A program made the translations under genes and the position numbers. Positions 8,113 through 15,619 of a DNA stretch of 64,000 nucleotides are shown here, piece by piece (positions within the stretch are counted from its first letter, which is position 1; each line of letters begins with the position of its first letter). Source of the DNA: Enterovibrio norvegicus_B (GTDB lineage: Bacteria > Pseudomonadota > Gammaproteobacteria > Enterobacterales > Vibrionaceae); contig NZ_MDAG01000031.1 of the NCBI RefSeq assembly GCF_002876705.1, positions 8,829-72,828 of the forward strand, written 5' to 3'. The notes beneath the pieces are model-generated. The model made no database searches. It was not told the origin of the DNA and saw only the letters and a program-made list of their open reading frames with translations.

Positions 8113-9243
8113 ATGTCTACCGGAAAGGTTGAAATCAATAACTTGAACTTAGGGCAGGGCGGCATTCCTGAAATTGAACGCCACTTGTTGTTCGTCGGCA
8201 CGACCGCAAAACCGGAACTGATCGGCAAACTCATTAATGTGTCTGCCATGTCTGATTTGGATGATGTGGTGGCTGACGATGCACTCGGCAAAGCCGTGAT
8301 TGCCGCCCAGCTAAATGGCAAGCAGAACTGGACGGCGGCCATTTATGGGCTGGCGGCAGGTGAAGGCGCAGAAACATGGGCTGATGCCGTAGACGTGGCG
8401 AATAAAACCCAATCATTCGAAGGCATTGTGATCGTGGATGAAACCACCGACAAAGCCGCCTTTGATGACATGCAAGCCAAAGCCACGGAGCTTGTCAGCA
8501 AGCTGGGCCGCTGGGTGTTTTTCCTTGCTGCAACACCGGGCATCGATGCGGAAACCCAAACATGGGCAGACTACACCGCCGCAACGCTGACGCTAGTGAA
8601 AGACGTGGCAGCGAATATGGTTGTGCCGGTTCCCCAACTTAACGGCAATAACGTGGGTGTGCTGGCTGGCCGCTTGTGTGACCGCAGCGTAACGGTAGCC
8701 GATACGCCAATGCGCGTGGCAACGGGCAACGTGTTGGGATTGGGCGATATGCCAGTGGATAGCGCAGGCAAGCCGCTTGAAATGTCCACAATTACCACCT
8801 TGGCGGATGCGCGTTTATCCCTGCCGCAATGGTATGCCGATTACGAGGGCGTTTACTGGACAAACGCCATGACGCTCGAAGCCAAAGGCGGCGATTACCA
8901 GTTCATTGAATACGTTCGCCCAGTGCACAAGCTGAACCGCCGTATTCGCATCAAAGCGATTCGCCGCATTGGTGACAAGATTCTGAACTCCACGCCAGAG
9001 TCAATGGCGTTCAATAAAACCTATTTCATGTCTGACATGCGCGTGATGAGCAAAACCACGGCGATTGGTGGTGTCACTTTCCCTGGTGAAATCATGCCGC
9101 CACGTGATGAAGACGTGAACATTCAATGGATGACCAAAGAGAAGGTGAACATCGGCCTAATGGTTCGCCCGCACAACTGCCCAAAACACATCGTGGTGAA
9201 TGTGGCGCTTGATCTCTCTAACCCAGCTGATACAGGGGCATAA
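8113..9243 (+). CDS. Contractile tail sheath protein (DUF2586 family)
   Basis: This 376-residue protein belongs to the DUF2586 family, which replaces P2 gpFI as the sheath in HP1/K139-like phages. The C-terminal region (VRPVHKLNRRIRIKAIRRIGD, then VNIGLMVRPHNCPKHIVVNV) resembles the conserved sheath core that locks onto the tube. It is followed 2 bp later by the tube gene, the usual sheath-tube order. Confidence 0.88.
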   Translation: MSTGKVEINNLNLGQGGIPEIERHLLFVGTTAKPELIGKLINVSAMSDLDDVVADDALGKAVIAAQLNGKQNWTAAIYGLAAGEGAETWADAVDVANKTQSFEGIVIVDETTDKAAFDDMQAKATELVSKLGRWVFFLAATPGIDAETQTWADYTAATLTLVKDVAANMVVPVPQLNGNNVGVLAGRLCDRSVTVADTPMRVATGNVLGLGDMPVDSAGKPLEMSTITTLADARLSLPQWYADYEGVYWTNAMTLEAKGGDYQFIEYVRPVHKLNRRIRIKAIRRIGDKILNSTPESMAFNKTYFMSDMRVMSKTTAIGGVTFPGEIMPPRDEDVNIQWMTKEKVNIGLMVRPHNCPKHIVVNVALDLSNPADTGA

Positions 9244-9245
9244 CA

Positions 9246-9701
9246 ATGAGCCAACGTATTTCCGGTAAAAACCTCAAGTTCATGCTTGGCGGCCTGAAAA
9301 TCAACGCGCAGAAATGGACGCTTTCCATCACAGATGGCGATGCGGTGACGTACACCAATGGCATTCCAGATGGTTACGTGGACGGCGAAGTGTCAGCGGC
9401 GGGTGATCTTGAAGTCAACACCGCAAACCTGAACCTGATTTTGGCCGCCGCAAAAATCAAAGGTTCGTTTCGTGGACTGGGCACGTTCGACGCCAAAGGC
9501 TTTGGCGCAGTCGGTCGCGATGTGCTGAACATCGACATGTTCGGCGTGAAGCTGAAGCTGTCAGACCTGATTGACGCAGACAGCGCAGGCGGCAGCGCAC
9601 TGATTCACAAAATCACGTTCGATATTACTAGCCCTGATTTCATCAATATTAACGGTGTGCCATACCTGCGCCCTGATGAAACCGTGGACATTTTAGGGTA
9701 A
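9246..9701 (+). CDS. Tail tube protein (DUF2597 family)
   Basis: The 151-residue beta-rich protein matches DUF2597, the tube protein of HP1-like myophages and functional counterpart of P2 gpFII. It contains MSQRISGKNLKFMLGG at the N-terminus and alternating polar/apolar strands with no cysteines. ATG at 9246 directly follows the sheath stop with a 2-bp gap. Confidence 0.85.
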   Translation: MSQRISGKNLKFMLGGLKINAQKWTLSITDGDAVTYTNGIPDGYVDGEVSAAGDLEVNTANLNLILAAAKIKGSFRGLGTFDAKGFGAVGRDVLNIDMFGVKLKLSDLIDADSAGGSALIHKITFDITSPDFININGVPYLRPDETVDILG

Positions 9702-9707
9702 TCGCGG

Positions 9708-9935
9708 ATGCCGGACTTATTTGACAGTGCATCGGATAACGAAGCCAAACAGACCGAAGTGGCATTGGCTAACCAGTTGGCAGCCTCGGCCTTACAAAAA
9801 AGCCAGCACCCACACGGCGAAACGCATTGCGTTGAATGCGGCGAGGAAATCCCCGCCGCACGTCGAAAGCATTTACCCCATTGCTGCACCTGCGTTGAGT
9901 GTCAGCAATTGATCGAATTGAAGGTGAAACGTTGA
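9708..9935 (+). CDS. TraR/DksA-type C4 zinc-finger protein
   Basis: A 75-residue protein with one C4 finger: Cys41 and Cys44 (CVECGEEIP), then Cys62 and Cys65 (CVEC), separated by 17 residues as in DksA/TraR. TraR-like proteins bind RNA polymerase in the secondary channel without needing ppGpp. Members occur at the same place in P2 (orf82) and relatives, but their role in the phage cycle is not established. The stop overlaps the next gene's TTG start. Confidence 0.85.
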   Translation: MPDLFDSASDNEAKQTEVALANQLAASALQKSQHPHGETHCVECGEEIPAARRKHLPHCCTCVECQQLIELKVKR

Positions 9936-10354
9936 AACATTTCATTCTAAAGCGCCGCTACTTCAAAGACGGCACATTCAGCACCCTGCACCGTGAAGAC
10001 GGTTCACAAGTGTGTGTGATGGCGGAACGCGCCGACCTGAACAACGCACCGTCGCGTTCGTGTATTCCCGAAGGCCGCTACAGCCTGTTGCCGCATTCGT
10101 CGCCAAAGTTTGGCAAATGCTACGCACTGGAAGCACCAGAACTGGGCGTGACACGTTACGGCCCTAGCCTGCGCACGCACATTCTGATTCACAAGGCCAA
10201 CACACCAAGCCAATTGCAAGGCTGTTTGGCTCCGGGTGTTCACTTCGGTGAATTGCACGGCGAATGGGCAGTGCTGAATTCAACGGCTGCGTTTGATGCG
10301 CTGATGACAGAACTCGGCGGCGAACCCGCCATGCTCACTATCAAAAAGGACTAA
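9932..10354 (+). CDS. DUF5675 protein, candidate endolysin
   Basis: A 140-residue DUF5675 protein. The chosen start is TTG 9932, overlapping the TGA of the previous gene and preceded by AAGGTG at 5 nt; GTG 9899 is too far inside that gene. The family has no assigned activity. His87 in ILIHKAN and Cys98 in QGCL resemble the His and Cys block of YkuD-type L,D-transpeptidases. It sits directly before the holin gene, and no other lysozyme or amidase is visible in the late region, so an endolysin role is inferred. Confidence 0.7.
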   Translation: MKHFILKRRYFKDGTFSTLHREDGSQVCVMAERADLNNAPSRSCIPEGRYSLLPHSSPKFGKCYALEAPELGVTRYGPSLRTHILIHKANTPSQLQGCLAPGVHFGELHGEWAVLNSTAAFDALMTELGGEPAMLTIKKD

Positions 10355-10357
10355 GCC

Positions 10358-10873
10358 ATGTGGGACAAGGTTAAAGGATTAATCGGAACCGCCGCGCCGC
10401 TGATTGGCTCGGTGATTGGTGGGCCTGCTGGCGGTGCCATTGGTGGCTTGGTTGCCAGTGCGCTGGGCGTGGAAAACACGCCAACCGCCATTGAAGCAGA
10501 ACTGCGCACCAACCCAGACGCACTGCTGAAACTCAAGCAACTTGAATTGGACCACGCGGTGGAACTGCGACGCCTGACACTGGAAGAAGCTGGGCTGGAT
10601 TTGAAACGCTATCAATCCGAGATGGCCGACACACAGAACGCACGCGACAAACACAAAGACCATTGGATGCCCTCGGCCTTGGCCGTGGGGCTATGCCTGA
10701 TGGTGGCCGCGATGTTTGGCAGCCTGATGTTTGTTGATGGCATTCCCGAACGCTTCGACCAGGTGATCATGATTATCGTCGGTTCAGTGCTCACCGCATT
10801 TTCTACAGCGGTGGCCTACTGGCTCGGTTCCAGCAAGGGCAGTGCCGACAAAGACAAGAAGCTGAAAGTTTAG
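10358..10873 (+). CDS. Holin, 3TM family
   Basis: This 171-residue protein starts with a Gly-rich hydrophobic segment (IGTAAPLIGSVIGGPAGGAI), continues with a charged helical region (about 50-105) and ends with two membrane segments near 108-127 and 136-158. This is the layout of the phage 3TM holin family. It would form inner-membrane lesions that time lysis. It follows the DUF5675 gene by 3 bp. Confidence 0.85.
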   Translation: MWDKVKGLIGTAAPLIGSVIGGPAGGAIGGLVASALGVENTPTAIEAELRTNPDALLKLKQLELDHAVELRRLTLEEAGLDLKRYQSEMADTQNARDKHKDHWMPSALAVGLCLMVAAMFGSLMFVDGIPERFDQVIMIIVGSVLTAFSTAVAYWLGSSKGSADKDKKLKV

Positions 10874-10881
10874 GGGTGCAG

Positions 10882-11154
10882 ATGACCGAAGCAATCAAAC
10901 AGCACAGCCAGCCGAACACCGCGAGTTTAGTAGTGCCGGTGCTGTGTGTCGCAATCACTATCTTGTCAGCGTGCATCGGTTATCTGTTTATCAAGACCGC
11001 TGCCAATGAACTAGCAATCAGTGAGCAACGCGCCCACGTCGCGGAAAGTTACGCAACACGTGAAGAATTAAACGCTGGTTTTAGCCGCATCGAACAACGA
11101 CTGAATGATGGCTTTAACCGACTGGATGAAAAACTAGAGAGAGTACGCAAATGA
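10882..11154 (+). CDS. Small inner-membrane coiled-coil protein, possible spanin or holin partner
   Basis: The 90-residue protein has one hydrophobic segment (about 16-38, LVVPVLCVAITILSACIGYL) followed by a heptad-like charged helix to the C-terminus. ATG 10882 has AGGGG 5-6 nt upstream and is preferred over GTG 10876. Its layout matches an i-spanin or antiholin, but no family is recognised. A Cys inside the segment does not make a clear lipobox. Its stop overlaps the next ATG. Confidence 0.7.
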   Translation: MTEAIKQHSQPNTASLVVPVLCVAITILSACIGYLFIKTAANELAISEQRAHVAESYATREELNAGFSRIEQRLNDGFNRLDEKLERVRK

Positions 11155-11417
11155 GCAAGCAAATCGTTCTGACCATTGCAGGCGCAGACATCACCTTTTC
11201 GCCAACGCCTGAACTTTACGGCGAATACATTGGTGCAATGGCACGCGGTGAACTGACTGAATCCGCGCATAACTTTGTGATGCAATCCGCCGAAGGCGAC
11301 GAAGGCAAAGAAGTCTTGCGAAAGCTGGATGAAGAAAACGCAGGCGCAATGCTGCAAGTTGCGGGTTCTATTGTGGGTGAATACGCGCCGAAGGTCGCGA
11401 TTACTGTAAAAAAATAG
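11151..11417 (+). CDS. Tail assembly chaperone, short form (P2 gpE-like)
   Basis: The unshifted product is 88 residues, ending Val-Lys-Lys at TAG 11415-11417. It sits immediately before the tape measure gene, the place of P2 gpE, which chaperones tape-measure assembly. The gene overlaps the preceding one by ATGA. The run of seven A at 11408-11414 just before the stop allows a -1 shift, giving the longer product listed separately. Confidence 0.8.
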   Translation: MSKQIVLTIAGADITFSPTPELYGEYIGAMARGELTESAHNFVMQSAEGDEGKEVLRKLDEENAGAMLQVAGSIVGEYAPKVAITVKK

Positions 11418-11602
11418 AAGGTTTGGTGAAGTCGCTGGAAAACAGCGACTTAGGCCAAATGTACGCCTTGCGCCGAAAGTGGCTACCCCACGAACCGGAC
11501 ACGGAAAAGAGCTTGGCGCAAGCCGTTTGGTTAGAAAAGCAATATTGGCAAAACATGAGCGCCGCTATGACGAACGGCACTGCTAAAGCATTTACGGGAT
11601 AA
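11151..11602 (+). CDS. Frameshifted tail assembly chaperone, long form (P2 gpE+E'-like)
   Basis: A -1 shift on A AAA AAA (11408-11414) bypasses the TAG and continues in the other frame from ATA at 11414 for 62 codons to TAA 11600-11602, 3 bp before the tape measure ATG. The extension reads as real protein (for example GQMYALRRKWLPHEP and AQAVWLEKQYW), fills an otherwise empty 188-bp space, and has no start codon or ribosome site of its own near its beginning. P2 makes gpE+E' by a -1 shift at this same gene position. The product would be 150 residues. Confidence 0.8.
11408..11414 (+). promoter_or_regulatory. -1 ribosomal frameshift slippery site
   Basis: Seven A residues in the phase A AAA AAA immediately precede the in-frame TAG stop. 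This heptamer is among the most shift-prone in E. coli-type ribosomes. The stop codon adjacent to the slip site may add a pause. I did not identify a convincing downstream stem-loop by eye. Confidence 0.75.
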
Positions 11603-11605
11603 CGA

Positions 11606-13495
11606 ATGTCACTACCTGAACCGCTACGTTTCACCGTTGGACTGATTGACCAAATCAGCAAGCCGCTGGGCAACATTCAGCGCCAATTCGGTGATATGGC
11701 GAAAAGCTACCGCGACGGCACGCACACCATGGTGGCGGGCGCTGCTGGCGTGGCGGGTGCGGGTATTGCACTGCAACAAGCGTTGATGCCGGCCATTGAA
11801 ATGGACAGGCGTTTGGGTGAAGTGAAATCGCTCGGCGTTGCAGATGCGCAGCTGAAGACGTTAACGGAAACCGCGCTGCAATTCTCGGTGGAGTATGGCA
11901 AATCAGCCACCGAGTTTGTGGCCGCGTCCTACGACATTCAATCAGCGATCGCGGGCTTGGCTGGCAATGAGCTTTCCGAGTTTACCCGCGCCTCGGGTGT
12001 GTTGGCGGCAGCGACGAAAGCCGACACCGCCACCATTACTAGCTACGTCGGTACCATGTACGGCATTTTCCAAAACTCAGCCAATGAGATGGGGAAAGCC
12101 GATTGGGTGAACCAGTTGGGCGGCCAAACCGCTCAAGCGGTGAAGATGTTCAAAACAACGGGTGCAGAAATGAGCTCGGCGTTTACCTCTGTGGGTGCGT
12201 CGGCAACCGCTGTTGGTGTGGGCATGACCGAACAAATGGCGATCCTCGGTACGCTTCAGGCCACCATGAGCGGCAGCGAAGCAGGTACAAAATACCGTGC
12301 GTTCTTGGCAGGTGCGGCGAAAGCGCAAGATTCGTTGAACATGTCGTTCACTGACTCGCAAGGTCAGTTACTCCCTATCGTCGATATTCTCGGCAAATTG
12401 AAGAACCAATTCGGTGACACCATTTCGGTGGCGGAATCGGCGGAGCTTTCCAAGGCGTTTGGCTCACAAGAAGCCGTTGCAATGATTCAGCTACTCATGC
12501 AAAACACTGACGGCCTAGCAGGTTCGATTGACCAACTCGGCAAGGTGCAAGGGCTAGAAGTGGCTGAACAAATGGCAGGCGCGATGACTGACCAATGGGA
12601 ACGCATGGAACAAGGTTTGTTTGCCATTCGTGCTGCCATCGGCACTGCGCTGTTGCCGTCGCTTCTGCCGCTGGTTGGCACCTTGTCGGATGGCGCCATG
12701 CAGTTAGTGGAATGGACAAAGCTGTTCCCGAACATCACAAAATACATTGGCTTTGCGGCGGTCGGCTTCTTTGGCCTTGTTGCTGCGGGCGGTGTGCTCA
12801 CTATTCTGACGGGCGCTTGCAAAATGCTGTGGGCAACCGTGGCACTCGGTGCGCCTTTGCTCAAGGTAGTGACATTCGCATTTGGTGCACTTTCTAAAAC
12901 GCTGGCCTTCGCCAAGGGTGCGTTCTTGGCGCTGAACATCGTGATTGCCGCGAACCCTATCATTCTGATTGTGGGTGCGTGTGTGGCTGCCGTCGCTGCT
13001 ATCGGTGCGTTGACGTACTACTGGGATGATCTGAAAGCCAGCTTTGGTGATACCGCGTGGTTTGATGCCGTCACTCTGCTTTCCGCCCCGTTCCGCGCCG
13101 CATTCCAAGCCATTTATGGTGGCTGGAAATGGGTAACAAGCGGATTCACTGACTTCACCGCCTTTGATGGCCTGTTTGCGGTTGCCGATGAAGTGAAAGC
13201 CGTGTTTGGCAGTGTGTTTGAATGGCTGAACAGCGGATTTAACGCTGCAATGGAATCGGTGAAAGGGTTAGTTGATTGGATTCCCGGTTTCGGCAGCGAC
13301 GATGCACCAGGTCAAAAAATTGAATCTGTTCAGCAAGCCACCCCACGTGCCCGCGTGCAGGCGGGCGGTGTGGCGCGTCAAATGCACACGTACAACAGTG
13401 GCCGTTCAACCAGCTACGGCGGCGTGAACATTTACCCAACCTACATGAACAGCCCGCAAGACTTGGCACACGAACTGGAGATGGCCGCGCCGTGA
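11606..13495 (+). CDS. Tail tape measure protein (P2 gpT-like, TP901 family)
   Basis: This 629-residue protein sets tail length and lies inside the tube. Residues 50-350 match the TP901 tape-measure core (IQSAIAGLAGNELSEFTRAS, FGSQEAVAMIQLL). Hydrophobic stretches near 375-405 and 440-475 are typical. It is shorter than P2 gpT (815), implying a shorter tail if the same ratio holds. It follows the frameshifted chaperone by 3 bp and its stop overlaps the next GTG. Confidence 0.92.
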   Translation: MSLPEPLRFTVGLIDQISKPLGNIQRQFGDMAKSYRDGTHTMVAGAAGVAGAGIALQQALMPAIEMDRRLGEVKSLGVADAQLKTLTETALQFSVEYGKSATEFVAASYDIQSAIAGLAGNELSEFTRASGVLAAATKADTATITSYVGTMYGIFQNSANEMGKADWVNQLGGQTAQAVKMFKTTGAEMSSAFTSVGASATAVGVGMTEQMAILGTLQATMSGSEAGTKYRAFLAGAAKAQDSLNMSFTDSQGQLLPIVDILGKLKNQFGDTISVAESAELSKAFGSQEAVAMIQLLMQNTDGLAGSIDQLGKVQGLEVAEQMAGAMTDQWERMEQGLFAIRAAIGTALLPSLLPLVGTLSDGAMQLVEWTKLFPNITKYIGFAAVGFFGLVAAGGVLTILTGACKMLWATVALGAPLLKVVTFAFGALSKTLAFAKGAFLALNIVIAANPIILIVGACVAAVAAIGALTYYWDDLKASFGDTAWFDAVTLLSAPFRAAFQAIYGGWKWVTSGFTDFTAFDGLFAVADEVKAVFGSVFEWLNSGFNAAMESVKGLVDWIPGFGSDDAPGQKIESVQQATPRARVQAGGVARQMHTYNSGRSTSYGGVNIYPTYMNSPQDLAHELEMAAP

Positions 13496-13818
13496 GTTAC
13501 ATCTATCAAGACATTCTGATCGAGAACGGCGACGTGAAGCTAGACGCAGGCCGCAATCCTGTGCTGATTCAAGACCGCGCCGTGATAGCCCAAGACATTA
13601 AACACGCGATTATTGAAAGCGGTTTGGCCGTGGCCTTGATCGGTGAAAAAAGCCGTGATGGCCGCGCCGACCTAAAGAAGCAAATCGAACTCCTGGTGGA
13701 AGAAGAAACACGAATGGTGCCGGGCACGGTCACGCTGGAAGAACCCACGCTGGGGCAAATTTGGATATTCGCCACGACACGTGAATTTGGTGATCTGCAA
13801 TTTGAGGTAACGAACTGA
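13492..13818 (+). CDS. DUF2590 protein, probable baseplate component
   Basis: This 108-residue DUF2590 protein is known only from HP1/K139-like phages. It starts with GTG overlapping the tape measure stop (GTGA). The fold is probably similar to gp25/gpW-type wedge proteins, inferred from the position just before gpJ (P2 order gpV-gpW-gpJ) and from the VIAQDIKHAIIESGLAVALIG segment, which recalls their N-terminal helix. No enzymatic motif is visible. Confidence 0.75.
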   Translation: MSYIYQDILIENGDVKLDAGRNPVLIQDRAVIAQDIKHAIIESGLAVALIGEKSRDGRADLKKQIELLVEEETRMVPGTVTLEEPTLGQIWIFATTREFGDLQFEVTN

Positions 13819-15002
13819 TGGGCAATATTCCAAAGCCTGATTATGCGCAAATCGTGAAAGATGCCGGTATTCCGACAGACTCGGCAGGCTGGCGCAAAGT
13901 GCTAAAAGAAGAAATGGAAAAAGAAGGCAGTGTGATCAACAACGACAGCCGCTTTTCTCCCTTCTGGCGCATGGTTGAGCAAGCGGTGATCACGTGCACC
14001 ACGTGGCTGATTAACACCCTGTTGGTGGGCTACATCATGCCGAACATGTTTTTGGCAACGGCCAAGGGCAAGTATTTAGATTTGTTGGCGTGGGCGTGTC
14101 GTGTTCTGCGCAAAGAAGCCAGCAAAGCCAAGGGCAAAATTCTGTTTCAACGTGCGGCAGTGAAAGGCCCTGCGTTGATTATTCCAAAAGACACGTGGAT
14201 TCAAACGGAAGCCATCAACGGCAAGATTTACCGCGTTCAGGTGTTGGCCGACACCACCATGGAAGAAAACGAAACCACGGTGGTTGCACAAGTGGAAGCC
14301 GAACACGCGGGCGCAGGGTACAACCTCGGCGGCGGTTACTTTCATGTGTTGCCTGTGGTGATTTCAGGCATTGCCGCCGCGACGAACGAAGACGATTGGC
14401 TAATCGAAAACGGCGCAGACGAAGAAAGCGACGATGATTTGCGCCTGCGTGTGCGCAACCAATGGTCTGCTGTTGCGAAATGGCACATTGATGCGGCTTA
14501 CCGTTCTTTGTTGATGGAAAAGGCAGGCATTCAAGACGACAACATTTATTTCGAACATAACGCACCACGTGGACCAGGTACCGCCAACGCATTAATCCTA
14601 CTCGACACCGGCAACCCTGCGCCGGAAATGATCGCAGACCTGAACCAACACATTCAAGACAACGGGCAACACGGCCACGGTGATGATTTGTTAGTGATGC
14701 CAATGCCGGAAACTGAGCACGCTGTCAGCGTGAAGGTGTGGCCGAAAAATTCACTGGTGCCGGAAGAACGCACCGCCCTTGCCGCCAACGTGGAAAACTT
14801 CATTCGTGCGGCGTTCCGTGAGAACAGCGATTACACCGCCACACGCACCACCCCTGCTGGCCGGTTCAGTTTTTCTCTGCTGGGTAAAGAGTTGCACGCG
14901 CAGTTTGCTGGCATTGAATCGTTGGAGTTCGGACAACCGGACATAGAAAGCAATCTGACCATTCCGCGCTTGTCTTCACTGACCGTGGCAATGCAGGGCT
15001 AA
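13818..15002 (+). CDS. Baseplate assembly protein J (P2 gpJ-like)
   Basis: A 394-residue wedge protein of the Baseplate_J family. N-terminal residues 1-100 resemble gpJ-type entry helices (LLVGYIMPNMFLATAKGKYLDLLAWACRV). A central beta-rich domain with GAGYNLGGGYFHVLPVVISGI is characteristic, as is the ENGADEESDDDLRLRVRNQW block. It is longer than P2 gpJ (302), as in HP1/K139 homologues. It overlaps the DUF2590 stop by 1 bp. Confidence 0.9.
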   Translation: MGNIPKPDYAQIVKDAGIPTDSAGWRKVLKEEMEKEGSVINNDSRFSPFWRMVEQAVITCTTWLINTLLVGYIMPNMFLATAKGKYLDLLAWACRVLRKEASKAKGKILFQRAAVKGPALIIPKDTWIQTEAINGKIYRVQVLADTTMEENETTVVAQVEAEHAGAGYNLGGGYFHVLPVVISGIAAATNEDDWLIENGADEESDDDLRLRVRNQWSAVAKWHIDAAYRSLLMEKAGIQDDNIYFEHNAPRGPGTANALILLDTGNPAPEMIADLNQHIQDNGQHGHGDDLLVMPMPETEHAVSVKVWPKNSLVPEERTALAANVENFIRAAFRENSDYTATRTTPAGRFSFSLLGKELHAQFAGIESLEFGQPDIESNLTIPRLSSLTVAMQG

Positions 15003-15005
15003 ACC

Positions 15006-15608
15006 ATGAAAATGCCAGAAATCAATTTCAAGTATTGGATGGGACGCGGCGAACTGGCGAAGTTCGCCCGCGCTCTGCGCAACTACTGGGCGCATGTTGA
15101 AGCAGCGCTGATGCTGCCACTTGAAAAGCACGACCCGCTAAAAGCCCCCATTGGTGTAGTCAATTTGATGGCATGGGAACGGGACGTTAACCGCCTTGGT
15201 CAAGAGCCAGAGGCGCTTTTCAGAATCCGTGTTGCTCATGCGTATGGCTTCGCACGCGATGGCGGCAGCGTGGCAGGCTGGGAAGAGATGTTTGCAACGC
15301 TGGGTTATCCGCACATCACGCAAGACGAGCGGCTAACGGGCGTCGATTGGGACGTGATCAGCTTGCAGATTCGTGACGGCGATTTGTCCGAAGTGCCAGA
15401 ACTGCTCGACACGGTGATCAGGCAATACGGGCGCACCTGTCGGCGCTATCAGTACACCAGTTATTTAGAACTGCCAGTGGCAGCAAGAGTGCAGAGTTTT
15501 GAAGGTTCGCTGGACGTGTCCCGCGTAACTACTCGCTTAAACGTGGCCGCGTTACCGCGTCCGACTAATTTCGAATGTGAATACTACCAAGCACACGCAA
15601 AGGCTTGA
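15006..15608 (+). CDS. Baseplate/tail protein I (P2 gpI-like)
   Basis: The 200-residue protein sits between gpJ and the tail fibre, the position of P2 gpI (176 residues), which joins the baseplate wedge to the fibre. The N-terminal half is helical with an LMAWERDVNRLGQEPEALFRIR segment typical of the family; the C-terminus is beta-rich. It ends 11 bp before the fibre ATG. Confidence 0.83.
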   Translation: MKMPEINFKYWMGRGELAKFARALRNYWAHVEAALMLPLEKHDPLKAPIGVVNLMAWERDVNRLGQEPEALFRIRVAHAYGFARDGGSVAGWEEMFATLGYPHITQDERLTGVDWDVISLQIRDGDLSEVPELLDTVIRQYGRTCRRYQYTSYLELPVAARVQSFEGSLDVSRVTTRLNVAALPRPTNFECEYYQAHAKA

Positions 15609-15619
15609 GGGAAAAGAAC

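Noticed and set aside
11401..11605. The extension after the tail chaperone stop as a separate gene or a sequencing error
   Set aside because: No start codon or ribosome site lies near its beginning, and the slippery A AAA AAA at the right spot matches the P2 mechanism. An error in a run of seven A cannot be excluded, but is less likely.
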